From: Gemmatimonadota bacterium
Lineage (GTDB): Bacteria > Gemmatimonadota > Gemmatimonadetes > Longimicrobiales > Gaopeijiaceae
DNA length: 35,528 nt
Assembly (NCBI GenBank): GCA_029863645.1
Contig: JAOTVA010000021.1
Location: forward strand, 1 to 35,528
Direction of reading: 5' to 3'
The position numbers were made by a program, and so were the translations under genes. A model generated the notes under the pieces. It worked only from the letters and a program-made list of their open reading frames with translations, ran no database searches and was not told the origin of the DNA. This document shows, one piece after another, positions 1 to 8,562 of this stretch. The stretch's first letter is position 1, and each line of letters begins with the position of its first letter.

Positions 1-2094
1 CCCGTAGACCCAACCATTCATGTCGGAGCCCAACTTGTCGCGCAGGTCCTGCATGCCACCGGCCAGTGCGCGGAGCAAGAACTCGTCCCGCCCACGCATG
101 GGGTCGGATCCGAAATCGCCGTCCGGAGCGAGCAGGAAGTCGATCATCCGCTTCATGCCAATGCCCAGGTGGTCACGCGCGGCGGCCGGGATCTTGAGCT
201 CTTCGATGTCGTCCAGAAGCTGTCGCTCGAAGGCCACGTAGATGCCCGCCTCGACCGAGTTCTTGTCCAGCACGTAGTCCCAGTCCAGGAGGCGCTGGCG
301 GGCTGCCTCGACCTGGAGGTCCGAGGCGGTCAGCTCTGCAAGCATCGGCACGAGCGTGCGCGCCGGGATCGACAGGTAGTCGTGTTGGAGCCGGATCATG
401 TCCATCATGCTGAACTTCCGGCCCGAGCCCAGGACCTCGCTCCCCCTGGCCCACCGGTACGGGTCGGTCCAGGTGTAGCCGATGGCATCCATATAGGGAT
501 AGTCCGGCGGCGTGTAGTTGCTGTTCGAGGTCTCGATGTACCCTCGTGCCGGGTTGTATTCGTGGGGCTTCGCAATGATGGGCAAATAGCCGTCCCACTC
601 GTAGCGGCCGTCGCCGGGGACGGGCACCATGCCGCTGAAATTGCGACGGATCGGGGCGATGCCGACGGCCTGCCACCCGATATTTCCGTCGCGGTCTGCC
701 CAAACCATGTTCTCGCCCGGGATGTTGCTGTAGTTCGACGCCTCCCTGAACTCCTCCCACGTGGTCGCCTGGTCCATGCGTAGCGACGCGAGATAGGGTG
801 CGCCGCCGACTTCCATCCAGGCCGGCCGCACGGCGTACGCCAGGTTCTTATCCGCATCTTCGAACGCGACGGGGCCGTGGCGCGTGTACTTGAGCTGCAC
901 TGTCACCGGGCTCGAGCCCTTCACCGGAATCGTCTCCTCGATGATGCGCATGGTCTCCCACGCGCCGCGGTAGCGGTACTGATTCGGGTTAGCCGGGTTG
1001 GTTTCGTACACCAGCAGATCCTCGCCGTCGGTGCCGAAGACCGTGAGTCCCCACGCGCCCACTCCGTTGTGACCGATCGACACGCCGGGGATCTCGGACT
1101 CTCCGCCCCCGATCACATTCCAGCCCGGGCCGACGAGATGCACCCAATAGCGAAGGGACGGGACCGATTGGGCACGGTGCGGATCGTTGATCATGAACGG
1201 GTATCCGTCCTGGGTGAGCGCACCACTCACGACCCAGTTGTTGCTCCCGATGTCATCCTTCGACCTGCTCTCTAGCTCCGTGGCCTCGAGATCGAGGACC
1301 GCGGCCAGTCGGTCGTAGCTTTCTTCATCGTTACGGAAACCCTCAGCCACGATGTCGGACGGCTCGAACCGGATGGTCTGACGATAGGCGTTGTAGAGCG
1401 CAAGGATATCATTGTCGAGAAGCGACTCGCAGTCTATCTGCGGGTCGATCTCCAGATCCGGCTCGCGGGGGTGGTAGTACTGCAGCTCTTTGACCGCCTC
1501 GCCGCCGATCGCACACACTGCACGGCCCGTATTGAGCTCGGCGCCGATGTTGCCGAGCAGTCCCTGGTGTCGCGAGATGACGACTTCCGGGGTCCAATGT
1601 TTCGGGCGGATCCCGAGAAGCTGGAACGGCAGCGGAAGGTCATCGGGGCTGGCCAGGGCTCGGTCGATGTACGCGTTGACGCCGTCCACGAAGGCGGGAA
1701 TGATCTCGTCGCCCCGGTCGTGGTAGTGGTTCATCTCCTGCGTCATGTCCCCGCGGAACTTGAAGAGCCGCGCGCCGTGATCGCGTTCGACGGCCCGGGG
1801 TCCAAGGATCTCGGCCGTGGTTCCGGTGGCCTGGGCGCGCCAGATCTCGAGCTGGAAGAGGCGGTCTCGCGCGGCGCTGTAGCCCTGCGCGAAGAAGAGA
1901 TCGTGCTCCGTCTGCGCGTAGATGTGTGAGACGCCCCACGTGTCTTTCACGATCTCCACGCTCTGCTGGAGGCCCGGCACGGTGAGCGTTTCGCTCTCTT
2001 GAGCCGCGAGGGGATTCCCCACGAGTGTCACGAAACCCAACGCGGCCACCGCCATCACCAATCTCTGAAATCGCATGGTCGTCCCGTTCTTCAT
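1..2094 (-). CDS. Penicillin acylase family (Ntn-hydrolase) protein, C-terminus cut by window edge
   Basis: The open frame begins at ATG 2094 (alternative ATG 2076, which opens directly into the signal peptide) and leaves the window at position 1 with about 698 residues visible. After a secretion signal ending in PLAAQES comes the acylase alpha region. It contains DTWGVSHIYAQTEHDLFFAQGY and ARDRLFQLE, which are typical of the family. The junction motif GSNNW is at residues 283-287. In this family the precursor is cut autocatalytically before that Ser (here Ser284), which becomes the N-terminal nucleophile of the beta chain. The beta chain continues with NDPHRAQSVPSLRYWVHL and GENMVWADRDGNIGWQ, also family hallmarks. 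Family members hydrolyse amide bonds of beta-lactams, N-acyl-homoserine lactones or other N-acyl compounds in the periplasm. The substrate cannot be told from sequence. The gene diverges from the DUF309 gene across 66 bp. Confidence 0.93.
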   Translation of the reverse strand, partial: MKNGTTMRFQRLVMAVAALGFVTLVGNPLAAQESETLTVPGLQQSVEIVKDTWGVSHIYAQTEHDLFFAQGYSAARDRLFQLEIWRAQATGTTAEILGPRAVERDHGARLFKFRGDMTQEMNHYHDRGDEIIPAFVDGVNAYIDRALASPDDLPLPFQLLGIRPKHWTPEVVISRHQGLLGNIGAELNTGRAVCAIGGEAVKELQYYHPREPDLEIDPQIDCESLLDNDILALYNAYRQTIRFEPSDIVAEGFRNDEESYDRLAAVLDLEATELESRSKDDIGSNNWVVSGALTQDGYPFMINDPHRAQSVPSLRYWVHLVGPGWNVIGGGESEIPGVSIGHNGVGAWGLTVFGTDGEDLLVYETNPANPNQYRYRGAWETMRIIEETIPVKGSSPVTVQLKYTRHGPVAFEDADKNLAYAVRPAWMEVGGAPYLASLRMDQATTWEEFREASNYSNIPGENMVWADRDGNIGWQAVGIAPIRRNFSGMVPVPGDGRYEWDGYLPIIAKPHEYNPARGYIETSNSNYTPPDYPYMDAIGYTWTDPYRWARGSEVLGSGRKFSMMDMIRLQHDYLSIPARTLVPMLAELTASDLQVEAARQRLLDWDYVLDKNSVEAGIYVAFERQLLDDIEELKIPAAARDHLGIGMKRMIDFLLAPDGDFGSDPMRGRDEFLLRALAGGMQDLRDKLGSDMNGWVYG

Positions 2095-2160
2095 GAGTCA
2101 TTCACCGGACGGCGAGGTTAGGCCCACACGCGCGCCGGTGCCAGTTACGTATCTTCTCTC

Positions 2161-2559
2161 ATGACGCAGCCACCAGAGGTTCCGAGCGCCCTCGAAGGCT
2201 TCCTGGCGCTCTACGGTGCGGGCCGCTTCTGGGACAGCCACGAGGTCCTGGAGGACGAGTGGCGCCGCACCGGCAGCGACTTCTATCAGGGCCTGATTCT
2301 CTACGCCAGCGCATGGGTTCACTGGGAGCGAGAGAACGCGCACGGCGTGAAGGCTCAGCTGAGGAAGACCCTGGAACGCCTGGAGGCGTATCCGCTCGAG
2401 TACCTCGGAATCGACGTCGCGGCGCTGCGCGATCACTGCCACGCGGTACGTGAGGAGGTAGCTCAGGGCACGGACGACTGGCCGGGCCGTATCGCTCCGC
2501 TACCTCTCGCGGTCTCTCGGGCGCGCCTTCGTGGCGACGAGGTTGAACTCAGCACATGA
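2161..2559 (+). CDS. DUF309 domain-containing protein
   Basis: This is a 132-residue cytosolic protein covering a whole DUF309 domain. The family signature is clear: FWDSHEVLEDEWR at about residues 22-34, followed by DFYQGLILYASAWVHWERENAHG and KAQLRKTLERLE. DUF309 proteins are small all-helical proteins with a conserved HE..E..W motif; their biochemical role is not established. No strong Shine-Dalgarno precedes ATG 2161. The gene is alone on its strand, diverging from the acylase gene and converging on the lipoprotein gene that ends at 2617, with a hairpin between them. The family call is firm; the function is unknown. Confidence 0.85.
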   Translation: MTQPPEVPSALEGFLALYGAGRFWDSHEVLEDEWRRTGSDFYQGLILYASAWVHWERENAHGVKAQLRKTLERLEAYPLEYLGIDVAALRDHCHAVREEVAQGTDDWPGRIAPLPLAVSRARLRGDEVELST

Positions 2560-2562
2560 GAA

Positions 2563-2591
2563 GGGGCGACCCGCGCGATACGGGCCGCCCC
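2563..2591. terminator. Hairpin between convergent genes, likely bidirectional terminator
   Basis: GGGGCG at 2563-2568 pairs with CGCCCC at 2586-2591, and CCCG at 2570-2573 pairs with CGGG at 2581-2584. There is one A/C mismatch and a seven-base loop. The hairpin lies in the 57-bp gap between the DUF309 stop and the stop of the convergent lipoprotein gene. Neither side has a T-tract, so it would be a weak or factor-assisted terminator. Confidence 0.6.
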
Positions 2592-2616
2592 CTCTGGCTA
2601 GCGCACCAACGACTTC

Positions 2617-3786
2617 CTAGTCGATCGGGTCCGGCCGCACCACATCGTCGCACACGCGAATGCCATCGGACGTGAGCTGGCAGGTGCGCGGCGGCGGATC
2701 CGTGACGCATGCCTGACGCCAAGCACCCTGGAACACGCCGTGTCCATCCTCGCCCATGTAGCGGCCATGGACGTAGCCGAGGAGCGCACCGCCTCGGCCG
2801 TACATCTCGCCCTTGTACTGCCCGTCCTCGTAGTTACCCGCCATGCGGGCGAGGAACTGGCCCTGCAGGTTCACGATCTTGCCGTGAAAGACCCGCTCGC
2901 CAGCAGCCGTCACGCCCCAGCGTCCCACCACGTAGCCTTCGCGGCGCCCGTTCGCCTGGTGCCAGGCGCCGCCGAACACGCCTCCTCGATCGCTCGTCCG
3001 CATCCAGCGCCCGGCCATGAAGCCGACCGCACACCCCGGAGTGGGACGGCGGAGCGCGGTGAGGATCAGCCCGTTGCCCGTATCGTCGATGACCTCGGCG
3101 AAGTTCAGGCCGGGAAGCTCATTCGCCGGGATCTTCACCGAGTACGGCGTGCTGCGAAACGCGAGGAAGGCCGCTTCGTCCGTCGCCGAGACCACATCCG
3201 TCGATACGCTCGGGCCTGTACGGATGGCGACCTGGGCCACGACCCCGTCGACGTGCGGCCCGGTACGGGACGTCATGGTCACGAGGTTACGCACCACCTG
3301 CGGGTGCACCATATCCCCGGGCTCGAACAGGATCGTGCGCCTTACGCGTACGCCGTCACCCTCTTTTACCTGTAGCCCCGGATCCCACTGCAGCGGTGAC
3401 CACTCCGTGTTCGGATTCGGTCTTACGCGGCCCCAGAGCGCCATGACGTTGTACATGCGGAGCTGGTCCGGCGGCAGGTCCGAGATCGTCGGATCGGTTG
3501 CCAGGTCCGTGTCGACCTCATGGTCGTCGCCCACGGCGAATGCGTCGGCGAACACCGCGTTGCCGAATGCTGGCGCCTCGTCGGACTCGTCCATGGCGCC
3601 CATCGTGCCGTCGGGGCCCAGACCCAGCTGAGTTGCGATGCCCTCCATCGCAGCCACGAGCGCTGTCTCCTGTTCGGCGGTCGTTTCTTCGAGGGCGTCG
3701 AGGGCCGGTGTGAGGGCCTCCTCGGCGCACCCCGCAACCAAAACGAGCGAGATCGTGAGGGCCCACCATCGTGCTGAACGTCGCAT
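2617..3786 (-). CDS. Lipoprotein with C-terminal Gly/Trp-rich repeat region
   Basis: I chose ATG 3786 (389 residues) because GGAGG lies just upstream and the protein then opens directly into a lipoprotein signal, RRSARWWALTISLVLVAGC, with the lipobox LVAGC. A longer in-frame reading from 3831 adds a non-signal extension. The middle part is acidic, then a domain with FEPGDMVHPQVVRNLVTMTSRTG. The last third repeats short units of the type G-x-W/Y...G-x-F-x-G-x-W: GRWMRTSD..GVFGGAWHQ, VVGRWG, AGNYEDGQYKGEMYG, HGRYMG..GVFQGAWRQ. These resemble beta-strand repeats of the MORN or WG type, but no known family is certain. The likely location is the periplasmic face of a membrane. Function is unknown. 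Confidence 0.8.
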   Translation of the reverse strand: MRRSARWWALTISLVLVAGCAEEALTPALDALEETTAEQETALVAAMEGIATQLGLGPDGTMGAMDESDEAPAFGNAVFADAFAVGDDHEVDTDLATDPTISDLPPDQLRMYNVMALWGRVRPNPNTEWSPLQWDPGLQVKEGDGVRVRRTILFEPGDMVHPQVVRNLVTMTSRTGPHVDGVVAQVAIRTGPSVSTDVVSATDEAAFLAFRSTPYSVKIPANELPGLNFAEVIDDTGNGLILTALRRPTPGCAVGFMAGRWMRTSDRGGVFGGAWHQANGRREGYVVGRWGVTAAGERVFHGKIVNLQGQFLARMAGNYEDGQYKGEMYGRGGALLGYVHGRYMGEDGHGVFQGAWRQACVTDPPPRTCQLTSDGIRVCDDVVRPDPID

Positions 3787-3864
3787 CTGTGCCTCCGGGC
3801 TGTAGCTGCTACCGCGTGTCACTGTCCTCACTCTGACGGTATGAGGCGGTCAGAGGTAACGCGG

Positions 3865-4689
3865 TCATCGTCTCGGCGAGGATATCTGGCTACGGCCCGT
3901 GAGGTACCCGAGCCGCGAGCCGAGCTCGTACTGCGTGAGGTCTCCAAGCCCTGGAGAGACGGAATTCAGGATCTCGCGCAGGAGCAGCGTCCCGAACGAG
4001 TAGCGTTTTCGCAGATCCGGATTGTGCGCCGAGTCGCCGCCCACGAATCTGCGCCGAGGCCGCACGTTCTCCATGCGGGCGTCGAGGTGCATGGAGGTGA
4101 ACCGGCGGCTACACCCAGCGACGACCTCCGCCATGTTTTCGTCGGCCGTACGTTTCTGCATCGGCCCGAGGCCGGAGAAATCCGTCACGCCCTGGACGAT
4201 GGAGAGTCGCTGTAAAGCGTCATCTCGAAAGAAGTACAGGTCGAGGTTGGCCATCCACTCGATCGCCTCGGCGACTTCCAAACCGAAGCTGAGCGGCCCC
4301 ACCGCCTTCTCGCTCGGCTCCACGCGAAAATTCGACGGTGGCTTGCAGTAGACGCCCACCACGCTCGAGTCGTAGGGAAGCTCTACATTTCGGCTCCTGA
4401 TGCGTGCCGTCAGCCCCTTGCCGGTGAACTCGAATGAGGAAACCGGTTCCGGCCAGGGGATGGCCGTAAGCTCCCGCCCGTCGATCTGCGCCACACTCAC
4501 GCCCGCGCTCTCGAACGACTCCGCCTTTGCCGTCGCGTACTCGCCGTCCAAAGCCGCCAGCACCTCCGGCGCAGAGAAGATGAACTTCAAGCGGGTTTCG
4601 TAGACATCTAGCCCGATCATCGCCGCGACCGCGTCGAGGTCCACCTTCCGGTGGGGGGGATTCGAGACGACAAGCGTCGGGGGTTGCAC
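3865..4689 (-). CDS. Hypothetical cytosolic protein
   Basis: This is a 274-residue protein with no signal peptide or membrane segment. The start is GTG 4689, supported by GGGAGG four to five bases upstream. The first 75 residues alternate helices and strands (LDAVAAMIGLDVYETRLKFIF, then ALDGEYATAKAESFESAGVSVAQIDG). This looks like a small alpha/beta domain in which a helix precedes an AGVSVAQID strand, reminiscent of ferredoxin-like or L7/L12-like folds. The central part has SVVGVYCKPPSNF, and the C-terminal part is rich in Arg. I do not recognise the family. It lies 78 bp downstream (minus strand) of nothing obvious and diverges from the RidA gene across 171 bp, so it may have its own promoter there. 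Confidence 0.7.
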   Translation of the reverse strand: MQPPTLVVSNPPHRKVDLDAVAAMIGLDVYETRLKFIFSAPEVLAALDGEYATAKAESFESAGVSVAQIDGRELTAIPWPEPVSSFEFTGKGLTARIRSRNVELPYDSSVVGVYCKPPSNFRVEPSEKAVGPLSFGLEVAEAIEWMANLDLYFFRDDALQRLSIVQGVTDFSGLGPMQKRTADENMAEVVAGCSRRFTSMHLDARMENVRPRRRFVGGDSAHNPDLRKRYSFGTLLLREILNSVSPGLGDLTQYELGSRLGYLTGRSQISSPRR

Positions 4690-4860
4690 GTCGCCTCCCA
4701 GGCGATGTCGGTGGACAAGATAGAGACCGAACTGAAAAGTACTGCCCTAGGAGCACGTCTGCTTGTCGAGTACATGCACCACTCGATTGCTACCGGACGC
4801 TCGTGACCCCTACTCTGGTCCCCCCGCCCACATGCGTCCTAGTCGTCCAGGAGAAATGTC

Positions 4861-5304
4861 ATGCTTCGAGCCGCGACCATCCTCGTCCTGTGTGTTGCGA
4901 GCGTCGCTTGCGAGCCGGCCGTGCCTGAGGCCGACGCCGAGCCTGTCCAGCAGTACGCAGCCCCGGAGTATCTGAATGCCAACCCGCGTGCGCCGTACTC
5001 TGAGGGTGTTCGCTACGGGGGCATGATCTTCCTGGCGGGCAAGACCGGAGGAGCCGGAGAGTCCGGTGTGCAGCCCGAGACGCGCCGTACGCTGGAGTCC
5101 ATCAGTGACGCGCTCGAACGCTTCGGGTCCTCGATGGATCGCGTTCTGAAGTGCACGGTCTTCCTGGTCGACATGGCCGAATGGGGCGCCATGAACGAGG
5201 TCTACGCGGAGTTCTTTCCAAACAACAAGCCCGCGCGCACGGCCGTCGGCATCAGTCTGGGGGGAGACACCCGCGTGGAGATCGAGTGCATCGCCGCGGC
5301 GTGA
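4861..5304 (+). CDS. RidA/YjgF-family protein with lipoprotein signal
   Basis: This is a 147-residue protein with AGGAGA about eight bases before ATG 4861. It begins with a lipoprotein signal (lipobox ASVAC, Cys17), then a complete RidA fold: YSEGVRYGGMIFLAGKTG, ALERFGSSMDRVLKCTVFLVDMAEWGAMNEVYAEFF, and PARTAVGISLGGDTRVEIECIA. The Arg of PAR, which binds the substrate carboxylate in RidA enzymes, and the Glu of VEIE are both kept. Cytosolic RidA deaminates reactive enamines and imines made by PLP enzymes. Here the signal points to a membrane-anchored periplasmic form, so the substrate is probably different. The Ser/Thr kinase gene follows after 18 bp, which suggests co-transcription. Confidence 0.9.
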   Translation: MLRAATILVLCVASVACEPAVPEADAEPVQQYAAPEYLNANPRAPYSEGVRYGGMIFLAGKTGGAGESGVQPETRRTLESISDALERFGSSMDRVLKCTVFLVDMAEWGAMNEVYAEFFPNNKPARTAVGISLGGDTRVEIECIAAA

Positions 5305-5322
5305 TGCGAACCAGGTGGGTCG

Positions 5323-6873
5323 ATGGCCGTTAAGGAGATCCTCGACCGCCGGTTCCTCCGCTGCGCGGAGGAGTCGACCGGGGACGCCGAGTCCCGGGGG
5401 CTGCCGCCCGATCTGATCGAAAAGGCGGCGCGTCGTCTGGGCATCGTGGCCCTGACGTACGCGGCGGCATACCCGATCGCCTACGGCTCCTTCCGGATCG
5501 TGGATTTCGGAGGAGGTACGGGCGGCTCGTTCCTTGAGCTGCCCGACTTCGTGGCCGCAGCGTTCATCGCGGTCTCGATCGGATTCTTCTTCTTCGCGCG
5601 CAGCGGGATCGTGTCCGACCGGCAGCTCCTGGATGTCGGCCTTGTATACGGTGTCGTGGCCGCCGCCGGGATCGACACGCACCTGCTATGGGGGATGTGG
5701 CCCGAAGGTTCGATGATCTCGGGCATCTCCTGGGTTGCGGTCTGGATCGTGTTCGTCCCGCTCATTGTCCCGAGCACGACAGGGAAGGTGCTGGTCACGT
5801 CGCTCCTGGCCGCCTCGACGACTCCCCTGCTCTACGCCATAGGTCAGGCGAACGGCGCAACACCGCTGGGCAACATGACGCCGATGTTCGTCGCCAACTA
5901 CGTATGTGTCGCCATCGCCGTCGCGGGGTCCCGCGTGGTCTTCAGTCTCGGGTCGGACCTGGGCGATGCGCGTCGCATGGGGAGCTACCAACTCGTCGAG
6001 AAGCTGGGCGCGGGTGGAATGGGCGAGGTCTGGAAAGCCGAGCACCACATGCTCGCGCGTCCAGCGGCCATCAAACTCCTCAGCACGAGCCCAGGGACGA
6101 GTTCGGGCGGGACGGGCCCGGAGCGGCAACGTCTGGAGCGGGAAGTGCAGGCCACCGCGCAGCTCCGCTCGCCGCATACGGTGGAGGTGTACGACTACGG
6201 GCTCACCGAGGACGGACGGTTCTACTATGTGATGGAGCTGTTAGACGGCTTGGATCTGGAAGAGCTCGTGGAACGCCACGGGCCGGTCCCCGCCGAACGG
6301 GCCGTCCACATTCTCAGGCAGGTGTGCCACTCGCTGGCTGAGGCGCACGCTCGGGGCCTCGTGCATCGGGACATTAAACCGGCCAACATCTTTCTCTGCC
6401 GCTACGGGCAGGACGTGGACTTCACGAAGGTGCTGGACTTTGGACTGGTCAAGCGCGCCGGCGAGCTGTCCCGAGGGGACGCGAAGCTCACCGAGGTTGG
6501 AGGGTTCGCTGGGACCCCGGCGTATGGCTCACCCGAAAGCGCCGGGGGCGAGGCAGACGAGGCGGACCCGCGTAGCGATCTTTACTCGCTCGGGTGTGTC
6601 GCTCATTGGCTGCTCACTGGTAGAACGGTCTTCGAGGCATCCTCGCCGATGCTCATGCTGGTACAACATCTGCACCAGGAACCGAAGGCGCCCTCTCACT
6701 TCACGGAGGCCGACATCCCACCTGATTTGGATGAGCTGATCCTCAGCTGTCTCGCAAAGGATCCGGAGCAACGACCCTCCTCCGCCGACGAGCTCTCGCA
6801 GCAACTCCGGTTCATCGAGCTCGGCACGGCATGGTCCACCGAGCGCGCGCAGCAGTGGTGGGCAAAACACTGA
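5323..6873 (+). CDS. Membrane Ser/Thr protein kinase with N-terminal multi-TM domain
   Basis: The protein has 516 residues. Residues 1-40 look cytosolic, followed by about six hydrophobic segments (near 41-60, 74-93, 105-125, 131-150, 155-172 and 183-210). The kinase domain occupies about 221-500. It has the glycine loop GAGGMGEV, catalytic Lys251 in AAIK, HRDIKPANI (348-356), DFG (372-374) and the activation segment end GTPAYGSPE. All catalytic residues are present, so it should be active. The order is unusual: most bacterial PknB-type kinases put the kinase first and a single membrane helix after it, whereas here the membrane bundle comes first. It may sense a membrane or lipid signal. The gene overlaps the next one (TGATG), so translation is probably coupled. 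Confidence 0.93.
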   Translation: MAVKEILDRRFLRCAEESTGDAESRGLPPDLIEKAARRLGIVALTYAAAYPIAYGSFRIVDFGGGTGGSFLELPDFVAAAFIAVSIGFFFFARSGIVSDRQLLDVGLVYGVVAAAGIDTHLLWGMWPEGSMISGISWVAVWIVFVPLIVPSTTGKVLVTSLLAASTTPLLYAIGQANGATPLGNMTPMFVANYVCVAIAVAGSRVVFSLGSDLGDARRMGSYQLVEKLGAGGMGEVWKAEHHMLARPAAIKLLSTSPGTSSGGTGPERQRLEREVQATAQLRSPHTVEVYDYGLTEDGRFYYVMELLDGLDLEELVERHGPVPAERAVHILRQVCHSLAEAHARGLVHRDIKPANIFLCRYGQDVDFTKVLDFGLVKRAGELSRGDAKLTEVGGFAGTPAYGSPESAGGEADEADPRSDLYSLGCVAHWLLTGRTVFEASSPMLMLVQHLHQEPKAPSHFTEADIPPDLDELILSCLAKDPEQRPSSADELSQQLRFIELGTAWSTERAQQWWAKH

Positions 6874-7733
6874 TGGGAAGCGTGATGCGCGGGTTACCCC
6901 TGCTTCTGATCGTCGTGCTCTCCTCGTGTGGTCGAGCAGAGCGCGAACGGGAGGCAGCCGTAGCAGCCGCCGTAGAATCCACGCGCGCGGACACGTACGC
7001 CGAGATCGAGCGTCTCCTGAGGCAAGCGATGCAGCGCACGGACCGTGTCGCGGGCTCCGCCAATCGGATCCTACGGCCGCTCCCCGTCATGACGCCGGGC
7101 GAGGAAGCCGCGTTGCGCCGCTTCCAGAATGCATCTCATGTGGCCCGCGCTCGCGAGCTGGCGGTTCGCGTCGGCAGCGAAGCGACGAGGGACTCGCTCC
7201 TTGCCGACGGACGCCTCATCGAGCTGGAGGACAGTACGCAGCACTGGATCGTGCGACCCGGAACCTCCCCGGCGTACGTCGTGCCTCATATGCGCACCCT
7301 GCTCGCGGTCCTCGGGGAGCGCTTCCAGGACCGACTGGCCGAGATGGGCCTCCCGCCGTACCGGATCGAAGTCACCAGCGCCCTGCGCACCTCCCAACGT
7401 CAGGAACGGCTACGGGGGTCCAACGCCAACGCGGCCGCTGGGTTGAGCTCGCACGAATTCGGCACGACCGTGGATCTCTCCTACGCCGCCTTTGCGCCCC
7501 CTGCCGACCGACCCGAAGAAGTCCTGTCGGGCGTTCCGGCGGACCTCGCCCCGCATCTGGAGCGCTACGTGGACTTGGCGCTGGAGTCCGTCTCGGCCCG
7601 AAAGTCGCGCGAGCTGGGCGCTATTTTCAGCCGAGTCCTAAGCGAGGCACAGGCCGAAGGAATCGCGTTGGTGATCTACGAGCGACAGCAGACGGTCTAT
7701 CATCTGACGGTCGGGCGGGCGCTCGCGGACTGA
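6873..7733 (+). CDS. DUF5715 / M15-like peptidase lipoprotein
   Basis: The start is ATG 6873, sharing one base with the kinase stop; ATG 6885 is equally possible and gives a shorter signal. The signal peptide ends in the lipobox VVLSSC. A helical region full of Arg and Glu follows, then YRIEVTSALRTSQRQERLRGSN and LSSHEFGTTVDLSYA. This last stretch matches the zinc-ligand motif SxHxxGxAxD of M15 (VanY-type) D,D-carboxypeptidases. A final YHLTVG may supply the third His ligand. DUF5715 proteins share this pattern. I infer a periplasmic peptidoglycan or peptide hydrolase, anchored to a membrane. The position directly after a kinase gene suggests the two work together, but nothing in the sequence shows phosphorylation. 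Confidence 0.82.
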   Translation: MGSVMRGLPLLLIVVLSSCGRAEREREAAVAAAVESTRADTYAEIERLLRQAMQRTDRVAGSANRILRPLPVMTPGEEAALRRFQNASHVARARELAVRVGSEATRDSLLADGRLIELEDSTQHWIVRPGTSPAYVVPHMRTLLAVLGERFQDRLAEMGLPPYRIEVTSALRTSQRQERLRGSNANAAAGLSSHEFGTTVDLSYAAFAPPADRPEEVLSGVPADLAPHLERYVDLALESVSARKSRELGAIFSRVLSEAQAEGIALVIYERQQTVYHLTVGRALAD

Positions 7734-7741
7734 CCGCAACA

Positions 7742-8155
7742 TCAGTTTGCCGGCAGCCTCACGAAGCCCGCTGTGGCGAAGTGCCGGTCGAGGGCTAGTG
7801 CCTCACGGATCCCGCGATCCGCCATCACCACGAAGCTGACGGCGTCCACGAGCGTGAAGTCCTGGTCCTGGTAGCGACCGAGCCACTCGTCGACGGCTCG
7901 CCGCTCGATCTCGGGGGTGCTCGTCTCCACCAGAACCGGATCGGTACGGACCTCCCTGAGGAAGCGTAGCGCCGGCTCCCGGCCTCCACGGCGGAGAAGA
8001 AGCGCGTGGGTCTCGGCCAGGACGAAGTTGGTCGTGACCAGGCGCGCGCCTTCGCGGATCCGCTGGGCCAGGAGATCGGCGACGCGGGCGTGGTCGGGGT
8101 GGCCGGAATCCGCCAGCGGATACCAAGCGCTCGTGTCCACGAAGAGTTCAGCCAC
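7742..8155 (-). CDS. vapC: PIN-domain toxin, VapC type (module 1)
   Basis: This is a 137-residue PIN domain starting at GTG 8155 (VAELFVDTSAW). The acidic residues expected for the metal-dependent RNase site are present: Asp in FVDTSAW, Glu in LAETHALL, Asp in LVDAVSFVVM and Asp in ALDRHF. VapC toxins cleave specific RNAs, often initiator tRNA or rRNA loops, and are held inactive by VapB. The start overlaps the end of the upstream antitoxin gene by eight bases, the usual arrangement for this pair. A longer in-frame reading with an Arg/Thr-rich N-terminus is unlikely because it would run far into the antitoxin gene. Confidence 0.92.
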   Translation of the reverse strand: MAELFVDTSAWYPLADSGHPDHARVADLLAQRIREGARLVTTNFVLAETHALLLRRGGREPALRFLREVRTDPVLVETSTPEIERRAVDEWLGRYQDQDFTLVDAVSFVVMADRGIREALALDRHFATAGFVRLPAN

Positions 8156-8450
8156 CCTCGTCGCTCCCCGACCAGGACTCCACTTCTGCGTCCGAGAGGA
8201 TCCGGTCGTGTTCACGGGCGCCGTCCTCGCCCCCCGTGGTGTTCAGGAGCCCGACGATGCGCAGCGCCGGGTGCCGGCTCGGATCCGACAGCTGATGCTC
8301 GAGCGCCTCGAGGCCGCGCCGAAGCACATCTGATTTCGTGGCGTCGAGTCGCCCGGTGAGGCGCTCGAGTCGCTCTTGATCCGGACCGTCCAGGTACACC
8401 TGCACCGGCTCGCGGACCGCGGGCGTCTTGCCAGCTTTTCTATAGTTCAT
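8148..8450 (-). CDS. vapB: Ribbon-helix-helix antitoxin, VapB type (module 1)
   Basis: This is a 100-residue protein starting at ATG 8450. Residues 14-45 (EPVQVYLDGPDQERLERL, then DATKSDVLRRGLEALEHQ) form a beta strand and two helices, as in ribbon-helix-helix DNA-binding antitoxins. The acidic tail (EHDRILSDAEVESWSGSDEGG) is the likely toxin-wrapping segment. The promoter region contains the palindrome CATGATATCATG at 8448-8459, which overlaps the start codon and is a good autoregulatory operator. The frame is open further upstream, but that extension reads through the operator and into the divergent gene, so it is not used. Confidence 0.88.
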   Translation of the reverse strand: MNYRKAGKTPAVREPVQVYLDGPDQERLERLTGRLDATKSDVLRRGLEALEHQLSDPSRHPALRIVGLLNTTGGEDGAREHDRILSDAEVESWSGSDEGG

Positions 8451-8477
8451 GATATCATGGTATATGTTCATGATCAT
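8448..8477. promoter_or_regulatory. Putative VapB operator, module 1
   Basis: A 12-bp perfect palindrome CATGATATCATG lies at 8448-8459. A second, shorter copy ATGATCAT follows at 8470-8477, and both are preceded by GTT. The site is much more AT-rich than its surroundings and sits at the start codon of the antitoxin, in the divergent gap before the gene at 8563. The half-site CATGATAT recurs at the VapBC module near 33290, and ATATCATG recurs near 11660. Confidence 0.65.
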
Positions 8478-8562
8478 CGTATCAACACTCGGACTGATTG
8501 CCCGGTTCGGGCGCGCCATGCACTTTGTCTTGATCCGCCGATCCTGTGGGCTGGAGGCCAAG

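Noticed and set aside
169-1929. Several long plus-strand readings opposite the acylase gene
   Set aside because: They are antisense shadows in GC-rich sequence; the minus-strand frame carries the family motifs throughout.
8449-8562. Longer N-terminus for the secreted protein from ATG 8449
   Set aside because: It overlaps the VapB operator and start region and hides the signal peptide; ATG 8563 has GGAGG.
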